64,000 bases of DNA from Xestospongia bergquistia. Its lineage: Eukaryota; Porifera; Demospongiae; Haplosclerida; Petrosiidae. The DNA lies in contig OZ014419.1 in assembly GCA_963965975.1 (NCBI GenBank), positions 6,094,150 to 6,158,149 of the forward strand, given 5' to 3'. Of the stretch, positions 20,801 to 31,617 are shown in pieces; the stretch's first letter is position 1; every line of letters starts with the position of its first letter. Position numbers and translations under genes: made by a program. The notes below the pieces were generated by a model, which was given only the letters and a program-made list of their open reading frames with translations, made no database searches and was not told the origin of the DNA.

Positions 20801-23565
20801 AGGCATGTTCCATCACATGGAAAAAAATTGTTATAGCCAGCACAATGTGCACAGTGTTTGATTTTGAACAGCGCGTTAACACAACTCTGATGCCATTCAT
20901 GTTGGTGGACACTTGTTACCAATGATTTGATGAACTCAAATGATTTAGCAATCAATCGAACATTGTTTAGAGAATGAAGCAAATTCTGTACTGTAATATT
21001 ATGCCATGTTGATATAAAATAATCCTCTAAACTTGTCAAACAGGTTTGCGAGACTGGTATGTCAATATTGTCTTGTAGTTTCTGTAATTGAAAAGCATAA
21101 TGAAACAATTCCTTAATTTGTCTATTGACAATATCAGATAATCGACAAAAATCTTGAGTATAAACAATTTTATAGAGATAAGATGAGAGCTCTTTGAAAA
21201 GATCTTGACTTAAATTGGAATGAAATATTCCAGATATCTCTGCCTGTACGAGCTCAAAAGATTTGCGAAGATTAGTGTACAAAGAACCTGTAAAATTAAA
21301 AACACAATAATTGTATTATTTGGACGCTAACTAAGTAATAGTGACTGTCATAATAATAAAAGGTTTAGTGAAACCCTAAATATAATTATAGCATTTTTGT
21401 TTAACCACATAGTTCCTTTTTTATATGAATTGAGCATACAAAATACAATGAGCATCTTAAGGAGTACAGGGTGACTTAGTCTCTATGCTTAAGAAGTTAA
21501 AGGTGACTGAGCCTATGCTTAGCATGACTTCAATCCCCTGCCTCCACTTAAGATATACTGCAAACTACTACTAACATTTGTACACAAACACTTAACAGCC
21601 TCTTAAAATATAAAAATAATTCAGTCCTTCACCAACCACAGGAGTTTGTACGTAGTGTACTAATTACACAGCGTTAGAATTGCCAAAGCCACTTAGTACC
21701 TGCCTAAAGCCAGCCCACTCTGCTATAAAGTAAGGATTCTCTGTATGTTTGTGTACATTGATGTTATGGTTACTGTAGCAACATTGGTTCTTGCAAGTAG
21801 GTAGTGTTAATTATCGCTAACTATAACAAAGACAAATTATAATTTCATTTGTTTAAAAATTGCTCGGTAATGTGTTGATGGATGTAGAATGAAGTAACAA
21901 AAATTAATATAACTATGACTAAAATTAGGAGTATGAATACTAACACAAAGAGAACTAATTGGTATTAACCAATAGACACAATAAGGCAATATATATGTGT
22001 AGTCAAATACACATACATACACTCAAAAGACTGCAAATGTCATTTAACAGTTTACATCTTAAGCATGAGTACTCTCATTCAACACAACCAAGTATTTTAA
22101 GGAGTATATGACCTGATTTGCAATAAGGGACATTTCTAACTAAACATTTTGACTTGATTGGTGAAAAGGGACCAACTGTTAAAACATCTCAAAAAACAGT
22201 TTTTTCTATATACACAACTATTCATGGTAACTATGTATACAAAACTGTTTGAGGTATTTTAACAGTGGTCCCTTTCACAAATCAAGTCACAAATGTTTTG
22301 ACAGAAGTGGTGCCTTGTTGCAAATCAGGTCACATATACTTGGGTCTTTGCCAAATTCAAGTAGATTAGATAAGATCCTCAGAAGCGATAAAAATACCAC
22401 TTGAAACACCAAGATCACGACCACTGACTAATTAGATATATCGCTATTTAATAATGATACAGAAAAACAGACGTAAAAATAAACTGCCTCTAGTCTGTAT
22501 AAGTTTTGCATAGTTTAAATAGCAGCCATAATTTTCCATGATGAGGGTTCCTTTTCCTTTAGCTATCAACCACAAACTATGATGTCATTACTATCAACCA
22601 CTAAGCAATCATCTATTATATTACAGTCCAAACCAGAACAATCAACTTGATAGTTTTGTTAACACAAAAATGACACCATTTTTATGTCGTTAATAGTTTA
22701 GTTTGGTGTTTCTCTGGGAAGAAACACATGTTGAACAAAGTGCTAAAAAATCTAATGGTTGTTAACGTAACCACAAGTGATCTATATTTTGTGGTTAGAT
22801 ATATAGACAAGTTATATACACTAATGCTCTAAACCTTTATAGTAATCTGGTGTACCTCAACAAGTCATTAGTAATAGCTATTTGACTCGAAAATTGCACT
22901 TTCAACCTGTATCCTGTACAACAATAAAACTGTCTACACAGACAGTTCTATACAAATACCTCTGCAGTAAATATTAATTTATTTGCAATTTATTTAAATT
23001 TCATGATTTTACTTACGTTCAAATTGACGTCCTACAATTTTACAAATTGGCAATCTCTTTTTAAGGGCTTGTTGTAGTTTATCATGGTATTCTATCTTAA
23101 CAATAGGCATGATCTCTTTCTCTTTACGAGAAAGACAACAGGTTGCAGACATACCAGCACAAGGAGAAGTAGAGCCCACTATATAACAAAGATATTGATG
23201 CTACTGTTGCAGAATAAATGATGCTTTAATATTTAATATAATTTTATGTATTTTGTTGAATGCATTATTGTATGTTACAATAATTATACCAATTATTCAT
23301 CTTACTACGATATTTAATAATACAAATCTTCACAATGAGGCTAACCTGATGTAGGTTTTTTCGGGTAGTCAGAAAACGAGAGTCTTAGAGGAAACCCAGC
23401 TCTCTGAAAGGAATTATAGATTGTGAACATTGTTCTATAACAGACATTCTCTCTGTCAGTCCTTTTTATACTGGGTTTCAGCGAGGGTAAGTTACCAGGA
23501 GAGATTTGTGTGAACGTGCATAATAAGCAAAACAAAGCGAACAATGCTCCATTGCTGGTCTTCAT
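17866..23565 (-). CDS. Glypican, GPI-anchored heparan sulfate proteoglycan core
   Basis: Five exons (23346-23565, 23017-23178, 20611-21287, 19594-19853, 17866-18520) join in phase to 657 residues. A signal peptide (about residues 1-23) is followed by the Cys-rich glypican domain. Family marks include the CAGMSATCC motif in exon 2, the HCAGY..PCDGTC..RGC cluster in exon 3 and CWNG at the end of exon 4. Exon 5 has an SGSGSGSGSG run near residue 525, a typical glycosaminoglycan attachment site, then a Pro/Thr/Ser-rich stalk. The C-terminus is a Ser/Gly site and ~20 hydrophobic residues, as expected for GPI addition. Glypicans modulate Wnt, Hedgehog, BMP and FGF ligands at the cell surface. Which vertebrate subfamily is closest cannot be judged by eye. 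The ATG is 293 bp from the divergent MRG15 start. Confidence 0.93.
22104..22339. repeat. Long inverted repeat (foldback/MITE-like) in glypican intron
   Basis: Left arm 22104-22205 and right arm 22241-22339 are reverse complements with a few mismatches. Examples are GTATATGACCTGATTTGCAA against TTGCAAATCAGGTCACATATAC, and CTGTTAAAACATCTC against GAGGTATTTTAACAG. About 35 bp separate the arms. It lies in the intron between glypican exons 2 and 3. No coding capacity is seen; it fits a non-autonomous foldback or MITE-type element. Confidence 0.85.
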
Positions 23566-23858
23566 ATTCGGAGAATGAAATGGCGTGAGGTTTGCAGGAC
23601 TTTAGTACACAGTGTCGTTTAACAAGTCGAATTGTTGAAGAGCCATCTGCAAGATACGCTAGAATACAACTCCAACCACTTTATACGAAATAGGTGTTTT
23701 ATGAGCCACGCCTACTTTATTAGTAATTATTAATAATTTTTTAGCACAGTGAGTATTGATGTCCAAGTATATATTTATATTGTAGATATAAATGTTACAA
23801 TATATCGTATTATTTAATCATCATATAGATTAAATTATTATTTCGACACTAGTTGGAT
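23566..23858. promoter_or_regulatory. Bidirectional promoter region, glypican / MRG15
   Basis: 293 bp separate the two start codons. It contains GAGCCACGCCTAC at about 23704-23716, a CCACGCC element that recurs between other divergent pairs in this window. No clear TATA box was seen at either end. Confidence 0.6.
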
Positions 23859-26800
23859 ATGCCTGGAGGGAGCAAGCAAAAATCAGACAAGCCATTTACT
23901 GAAGGTGAGAAAGTTTTGTGCTATCATGGACCACTTCTCTATGAAGCTAAAGTAAGTCATTGAGTTGTAAATGTAGACTTATATACTAGACAGATACATT
24001 AATAAGATGCTCCTTTTATAACACAACATATTAAACCAAATGTTTACTTGTATAAATAAAATGGCCACCATTTTGGGGGTTAAAATTTACCATACGCTTT
24101 ATTCTATGATGGGACGTTCATACTTTTACATCATCAAACAAATATCGTCCTTCATATGCAGGAAAGAAATCTGCTCATATATAACAAATAAAACTGAACT
24201 TTATTTAAAGTTTTTTATTAATAATGCACATCTACTTAAGACAGCAATTAAACAAGGTAGTATTAGGGGACCACAAAATTAGTTGGTTTATATATGTACC
24301 ATACCAATGGAATAATTTCATAGTAATCACCATATGCTATAAGATATAATCTATAGTTTAAACTAAGCATTGAGTACATAAATTGAAGATGATGTCACAT
24401 AAAATTTATTACAAATTCTTTCCTTTTTTTGCAGGTCAATAAAATACAAACAAAAGACAAACAGCTGCAATTTCTAGTACATTATAGCGGCTGGAGTAAA
24501 TCGTATGTTATCTATTATAATATATAAAGGATATAGTTGAATGGAGTTATTTGGCAATTCATTTGAGTAGAAAGTGATCCATTTGCCAAAAAAGTTACCA
24601 CACCCTTTATTACACAAAGCATTAGTAAATATATTGGGACTAACTAATACTAGTTAGCTACATGTTGGGCATGCATCATAGAGTTTGATCACTTTATTGG
24701 TTTATGGGAGTAGAGTTATACAGTATATGTTGGAGAGTTTATCAGCTGCCAGCTCTCAAGTATTACATATTTTACTACCAGAAAAAGCACTCTTAAATAA
24801 TATGTATTTAAATGAAGGGGTGGAGCTATGGCTATCCCCCTAGGACAACAAATTGAGAGTCTCTCTCTTGTTATTCTCTAGTTGGGATGAATGGGTTCCT
24901 GAGACTCGTATTTTAAAAATAAACAATGCTAATCTTCAAAAGCAAAAAGAACTCCAACAACAGAATCCTCTAGTAGAGTACGTTGATGTTGCTATGGTGA
25001 CGAAAATTCCAATATATTTGCTTTAGGCGACAGAGAAAGGTGGCCACAAAGAGGAAGGCTGAGAAAAGAAAAGGTAAGAGTTCAAGAAGCCATTATTATC
25101 ACACAGTTTGTAATTATTGAATGGACCACTTATATGGAATTGTCCTAGAATGAATTAGTAAATATACATGTGTACATATGTAAACACATACTATATATGT
25201 ACTGATATGCACTTACAAGCATGTGTTCATGTACGCATGCATAGGACTCAGACCCTGATAGATATCTGTAATATAGTGATATAGGACTCAGACCCTGCCC
25301 TGATAGATATCTCTAATACAGTGGTATAGGACTCAGACCCTGATAGATATCTGTAATATAGTGATAAAGGACTCAGACCCTGCCCTGATAGATATCTCTA
25401 ATACAGTGGTATAGGACTCAGACCCTGATAGATATTTCCAATGCTCTAACAATTTTTTCTTATTTATATGTGGTATTCAATATATAAATGTTGTAATAGT
25501 AAGCACAATACAAAAACCACACCTATATGAACAATTACGTAGATATAATGCTCTATTATTTCCAGCTGCATATTAATAATAAATTATTCTATAGAAATAG
25601 AACCACCAACAAGACGCAGACGAGTCAGACATGATATGTCTGAAGGTTCAACAGTAAGTTAATGGGTGACATCACATGATATCATGTGACATAACACAGA
25701 GAGACTCTTCTCCTCTGTCAAGACCTGAAGTAAAGATAGAGTTCTCTGAAGATATGAAGAAATGGTTGGTAGACGACTGGGATTTGGTCACACGTCAAAA
25801 ACAGGTTTGACAAGTTTTCTATGCCAGTATATCCTTACCTTGTATTGTATTATAGCTAGTTAGAATACCAAAGGCAATTAATATGCAAGGTATACTGAAA
25901 CAATATCAAGATCATGTCAAGACTACTGACCCTGACAAGAACTTGTAAGATTATATGTTATGTATTCGAATGATTGTTTTGTTTAGAAGTGGTCAATTAA
26001 ATGAGATATGTGAAGGTCTTCAAGAATATTTTGATGTAATGCTTGGAACACAACTACTATATAAATTTGAAAGGCCTCAATATTCTGATGTAAGTTGAGA
26101 CTATTATATTATAAACCCTTAAAGTAATATCTTGAAACACATACTGTAAACATCGTAATATATTGAAGTCACAAACCACAAGTTTATGTCATAGATGAGA
26201 TGAACATGTTAGGATAAGTAATGATATTGTATGGTTTACTATAGTAGACCTTCTCAGGAAGGATACTCAAATTAAGAACTCATAGAACAGATCTCAAAGC
26301 GTTCAGTACAAGAAGGTTTCCATGTACTAACTACTTACCATATAGGAAGATAATAGGGGGGAACTCTTAGAACATTTCCGAGATCCCAAAGTGTTCGTTA
26401 CTGGAAGATTTCCTTGCATCAACTACCCATTGCATGGGGAGAAGTAGGCCCTAAAGGATATTATATCTAAAATTGTGATTAGATTACAATTGATGAGTTT
26501 TTTGTTAAATAATACATTTGTAGGTCACAGTATAGTACTTGTGAGTTGGTTGATTATAGTAACATACATTTTATTATTATAGATGTTACAGATGTTTCCT
26601 GACAAGACCCCTTCTGAAATTTATGGCATTGAACACTTTCTGAGGCTTTTTGGTAAGTATGAATGGATGGATGAATGGATGGATGCTTAGATAGACAGAT
26701 GGACAGAAGGATGGATGGACTGATGAATGGATGATTAGGTAAACAGATGGATGGTTGAATGGATGGATAAATGGACTAATGGATGAATGGATGAGCACAT

Positions 26801-27555
26801 GGATAGATAGATGGATGGATAAATGGATGGACATCAGAGTTATTATAAAGAGCAAGGATTATAACAACTGCTATGTTAGGTTTCTAACCATACTTTATAG
26901 TCTTCTTATAACCTTTGACTTGTCCTCCTACACACACGCTCTAGTACGGCTTGGTACCATGTTAGGCTACACTGCAGTGGATGATGAAAACTTAGCTATG
27001 TTACAAACTCACATACAAGAGTTAGTAGGGTATGTCTGTATATAAAATAAAAATTTCATTAATGGCTTCTCATGAGAACTTTTGTACATTGTACCACTAA
27101 ATAAACTATCTTTCTTAAAAGCCAACCAGTTTACTATGAAGTGGCTAGTGAGAGTTGTTTTTTTCACTCTTGGTTGGTTAGTGATTAAAATTCTTCATAA
27201 AGGATTTATATATATATATATATATATATAATATTATATTATGTAGTCTGTGTCTTATGTCACTAGTGGTCAATTCCCATTAGTTTTTAAGGTATAGTGA
27301 TCCTGATTTATAAAAGTATCTTAGTGAAAAGTCAAACTGTACCAATAGCTATACAATAACTATTGTCTGCCCAATAATACTTTGTTCTACATATGTAGTT
27401 GTATCCCAATTGTGTGTTCAGAACAATAACCAACATATTGTTTCACTTAGTTACATATTAACTTGTACTTCTGTAGATTTTTAAGTGACAATATAAATAA
27501 TTTTCCAATGGAATATGATCCTGCTCCAGCCGAATATCTCAGACGTTTAGCATAA
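23859..27555 (+). CDS. MORF4L1: MRG15 / MORF4L1 chromodomain protein
   Basis: Eleven exons (23859-23951, 24435-24502, 24882-24977, 25027-25073, 25595-25653, 25700-25804, 25856-25944, 25987-26089, 26583-26652, 26945-27029, 27477-27555) join in phase to 297 residues. Residues about 10-70 are a chromodomain with the [17 protein letters not shown] start and [15 protein letters not shown], containing the aromatic cage region that binds methylated histone H3K36 in this family. A Lys/Arg-rich linker follows. The MRG domain fills about residues 125-297, with [24 protein letters not shown] and [11 protein letters not shown]15 is a subunit of NuA4/TIP60 and Sin3-type HDAC complexes and affects splicing through H3K36 methylation. 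The gene is convergent with MPI, with 178 bp between stop codons. Confidence 0.96.
25241..25441 (+). repeat. ~45-bp tandem repeat with alternating dimer, MRG15 intron
   Basis: About 4.5 units of AGGACTCAGACCCTGATAGA.. lie in the intron 25074-25594. Odd and even units differ by a CCCTG duplication and by TATCTG versus TATCTC, giving a higher-order period of about 93 bp. Confidence 0.9.
26655..26835 (+). repeat. ATGG-type tetranucleotide repeat in MRG15 intron
   Basis: Imperfect ATGG/ATGA/ATAG units fill the intron after exon 26583-26652. False Met/Trp/Asp-rich plus frames and Ile/His/Pro-rich minus frames result. Confidence 0.85.
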
Positions 27556-27733
27556 ATCATAACAATATACTGTCTCACTATATTACTGCTTTACAACATA
27601 TTGTGAATTGTCAAGGGCTGTCATTACTGAGTGTATCATGTACTCTGATTTCATAATTTCAATATCAAATTGTATACATTATAAAAAAATTGGAAAAAAT
27701 GTTTCAATTCTTCAATTACAAATGCTAACAGTT

Positions 27734-30700
27734 TTACAGTTGACAGTATGCTTGATATATAATACTTGGACTAGTCTCATTCAAACTTTTAAACTCCACA
27801 CTACGACCACTAGGAACAAATAAGACACTCCCCTTTGTGTAAGACTCTTCAACTGAATTACAAATAATTTGACCAGCCCCGTTTAAAACCAGAAAAATAC
27901 TTGGACCATTTACACCTGGAACAACAACATTATGAGTGAATGAGATTTTGGCAACTGCAAATTCTGGTGTTGGTGGGTCATAGATTGTCACTTGTTTCAG
28001 TGATGGGTGTGGTTTAGAGTGGAAGAGTGTCTCCAATGGTGTCCTCATATAGTATGACAACATATTACAGAGAGTATCTTTGTCTCTAAACTTTGGAGTC
28101 AGTCCTGCACGAACCACATTATCACTACAGGCCATACATTCAACAACATCTGTAACAGAGCACACACTCATAAATATTATGTAATCTATAACGAGTAGAT
28201 ATAACAGAATGGGTTATCCTACTGTTGTGCGGTTAGAGTGTAAACAGTGAAACGAGTGCAATTAAATTACTCTCTTGTAGCAAAACATATAAAGCCAATA
28301 ACATGTAAGGTTCCATTATGAATTTACCAAGAAACAAGGAAAGCCAAACATATGACAGGTGTATTGTCATTTTTCTCACAGAACATAACATCGTACGATG
28401 TTTATGTAACATGAGTAGAACAAATGACATTGTAATAGGTTTCTTATTACTACATAAGCCCATTCATCTCCAGTATTCAATATCTATCAATGTAAAGATG
28501 ATGATTTGCGGTGAATACAGGGTCTGCCTCAACTAATGTAAACATGATGATTTGCAGTGAATACAGGGTCTGCTTCAACTAATGTAAACATGATGATTTG
28601 CAGTGAATAATGAATTTGCCTCAACTAATTAAACATCACATTTATTACAAATTAAACACACAAATTCTCATGTTTACATTAGTTGAGGCAGTCCCTAAAT
28701 TACTGAAAATGTGGAGCTGTCCCTGTTGCTTAACAAAACAGGACAATGTACTTAACACTATATAAACATAAGATTCATTAGAAATTAAACATAGGGGTTG
28801 TCCTTCTGAAGTTGAATTGAGGGCTGTCCTTGTTACTTAAAAAAACATGAAACTTACCACCACTAATCACTAATTAAGCATGAGAGCTAACTACCCTCTG
28901 AGGTTTAATTGAGGGCTGTCCTTGTTACTTAGCAAAACATGAAAGTATACTTACCACCACTAATGTAAGCATGAGAGCTAACTATCCTCTGAGGTTTAAT
29001 TGAGGGCTGTCCTTGTTACTTAAAAAGGACAATACTTACCACTACTAACGTAACCATGAGGTCATTAGGAGCTAAATATAGGGATTGTCCCTCTGAGGTT
29101 GAGTTGAGGGCTGTCCTTGTTACTTAACAAAACAGGACAATGTACTTACCACCACTAATTGTAAGCATGAGATTTATTAGAAATTAAACATAGGGATTGT
29201 CTCTCTGAGGTTGAATTGAGGGCTGTCTTTGTTACTTAACAAAACAGGACAATGTACTTACCACCACTAATGTAAGCATGAGATTTATTACAAATTAAAC
29301 ATAGGGATTGTCTCTCTGAGGTTGAATTGAGGGCTGTCTTTGTTACATAACAAATATGACTAGTACTTACCACCACTAATGTAAGCATGAGATTTATTAG
29401 AAATTAAACATAGGGATTGTCTCTCTGAGGTTGAATTGAGGGCTGTCTTTGTTACTTAACAAAACAGAATAATGTACTTACCACCACTAATGTAAGCATG
29501 AGATTTATTACAAATTAAACATAGGGATTGTCTCTCTGAGGTTGAATTGAGGGCTGTCTTTGTTACATAACAAATATGACTAGTACTTACCACCACTAAT
29601 GTAAGCATGAGGTTCATTAGGAGCTAAATATAGGGACTGCCCCTCTTCGAGACTAAAATAATTTAAGAAGAATGTACACCAACATCCTACATCACCAGGA
29701 TACCAGGTATATAACCTGGTAAAGAGATCTATTACTTGTGAAGAGAAACCTGTAAACAACAGTACAAACAGTAAACACTAACAAATAAAATAAATACAAT
29801 AAATAAACTAACAAATACATAAACTAATAAATATAGTAACAATGTGTACATATGAACTTTGACCTAATAAATTGCTTCATTATTGTGATATTAAGGATTT
29901 GTCATAAACCTTGACCTAATAAATTTGCTGTGATATTATTAAGGATTTGTCATGAACTTTGACCTATTAAACTGCTTCGTTATTGTGAAGGATTTGTCAT
30001 GAACTTTGACCTATTAAATTGCTTCATTATTGTGATATTATTAAGGAACTTTGACCTAATAAATTGCTTCATTATTGTGATATTATTAAGGATTTGTTTT
30101 AATGAAAATGACATTTAAAAGCTACAGATGTTTTCTAAATACTAACTGTTGGTTTAATTCAAAAGAAAGTAGCTCATACTAGTGAGTTCTTTGATGTGAT
30201 ACTACATAGTATTTCTAATACTTAAGTAAACCAATACTATCCTATAGTTCTATATTAACAATGTGTCAAAGTTAACAACGCACAGTGCATACCTGAAGAG
30301 TGACCATTTTGTAGCCGAGTATTCAACTTCTCTAGTTCCCTCATCACAATATCACTCTCTTGACACATGAGAGCTGTAAAACAACTTTTCAGAACCTGAC
30401 GGAGCTCCTCCTCATTTTTCTTGCAATTATCAGCTGTTACTAACTCAACTATTTGAGGCCCTATGTGATAAATATTACTAATATACTGTGTATTGAGAAC
30501 ACAGTAGTACATTTATATGTGTGTAGTATAATGTCCTACCTAAAACTGTAGCTAACTCTGGGATACTAGTAATAAAACTCTGGATCTCAGAGAAAGGTCG
30601 GAAACCACAGAGACCTTCAAATTGAGTGATAGCAATAACTAGCTCTGGTTTGTGATTTGGATCGGGATAATGACCAGGTGATTGATGATGTAATAATTGG

Positions 30701-31551
30701 GCGTGGTCTTTGGTAGGATGAGCTTGTATTGATAATGCTTTGTTTATGGAAAGTGTCTATAATAAAAATATTATTAATATTTTTATGTTGCTATATTATT
30801 AATATAATCATGTTGCTAATTAATAATATGATATTAAATAAATATTACTAGTAATAAAGACTGTACATTTAATAAAAAGATTGTGTCTAAGCACAGTCAG
30901 TCAACTACGCCCTCCTTTTTAGCAATGATGGTATATAATTCATTAGTTCTAGTGTGCATGTTATAATATGCAGCTTAATTTTGTGCATCATCAGTTATAA
31001 TTATAGCAATGTAGTTACTCGTAAGATATGTACAGTTTTGACAAGTGGAAAGTACAGCCCTCCAGCTGTCATATCAATCTGTTGTTTGTTATATAAATTT
31101 TTGCCTAGAAATTGTTTGTACAAGAAATAGGACTGATTTTAGAATGCAGATATACTGACCATACACCTGTACAGTAGTTCAGCTGCACACCTGTACTCTT
31201 ACCTTGAATAAGAAAGGTAAATTCCCTCCAAACTCTTTGGCCACTTTATCTCCTAATGACCATTGATTATCGTTAATCCAACTTGATAGAGGGACTCCCT
31301 CTAGCTCTTGTGGATAACTAATGGAGGAGGGACCCTTACCATGAGTACCCATCCAAAGCTGATTGAAAGAGATCATATCAATTATACAGGATCAATTCAT
31401 TGTACTAATCACTCACTTCAGCATATGGCTGATCATGATTTAGTTCAAAGGATGGATCACTACTCATTAGTTTAGCAACTTCACTGTTGTTGCCATATTT
31501 ACCCCAAGCATATGTTTGCACAGCACAAGATAACTTCAAAAATGCAGCCAT
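27734..31551 (-). CDS. MPI: Mannose-6-phosphate isomerase (phosphomannose isomerase, type I)
   Basis: Six exons (31417-31551, 31203-31358, 30540-30756, 30293-30460, 29591-29749, 27734-28149) join in phase to 416 residues, close to the animal length of about 420. The enzyme interconverts fructose-6-phosphate and mannose-6-phosphate in the cytosol and feeds GDP-mannose for glycosylation and GPI anchors. Sequence marks are YAWGKYG near the start, LWMGTH, the zinc-site QAHP motif, NHKPEL with the metal-binding Glu, [11 protein letters not shown], and [10 protein letters not shown] with a metal-binding His. The last intron (28150-29590) is filled by tandem copies of the 3' end of the preceding exon and its splice donor. 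The 5' end shares a 66-bp promoter with PAAF1. Confidence 0.96.
28495..28620 (-). repeat. ~52-bp tandem repeat plus inverted copy in MPI intron
   Basis: About 2.5 direct copies of GATGATTTGC..GAATACAGGGTCTGC..CAACTAATGTAAACAT. A partial inverted copy (CATGTTTACATTAGTTGAGGCA) follows at about 28668-28690, giving a possible hairpin. Confidence 0.75.
28640..29590 (-). repeat. ~110-bp tandem repeat derived from an MPI exon end and donor site
   Basis: Units of about 110 bp start at about 28855, 28950, 29034, 29143, 29256, 29366 and 29477, with weaker ones to the left. On the gene strand each resembles the last ~55 bp of the MPI exon at 29591-29749 (encoding the NEPHAYISG region), the GTAAGTAC donor and the first ~50 bp of intron. 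Most units keep a perfect CATTAGTGGTG/GTAAGTA junction, so the intron carries up to six decoy 5' splice sites. Confidence 0.85.
29846..30105 (-). repeat. ~55-bp tandem repeat in MPI intron
   Basis: About five imperfect copies of a unit with GAACTTTGACCTAATAAATT, TTGCTTCATTATTGTGATAT and TATTAAGGATTTGTCAT. Unit lengths vary by internal deletions. Confidence 0.85.
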
Positions 31552-31617
31552 TTTATATTAATTTTTATACCATGATGCTGGTGCCACGCCCTCAGACCAT
31601 GTGCTTGTGCACTAATA
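31552..31617. promoter_or_regulatory. 66-bp bidirectional promoter, MPI / PAAF1
   Basis: The whole space between the two ATGs is 66 bp, and both 5' UTRs must lie within it. It contains GTGCCACGCCCTC (about 31581-31593), the CCACGCC element seen in other divergent promoters here. Confidence 0.75.

Noticed and set aside
24040..24282. 80-codon plus-strand frame
   Set aside because: It lies wholly in the first MRG15 intron and has no splice sites that keep the gene in phase.
26586..27045. Frames of both strands over ATGG repeats
   Set aside because: Simple-repeat artefacts in an MRG15 intron. Only the part 26945-27029 is real exon.
28640..29590. CRISPR-like array of regularly spaced repeats
   Set aside because: There are no unique spacers; units are contiguous copies of an exon end in a eukaryotic intron.
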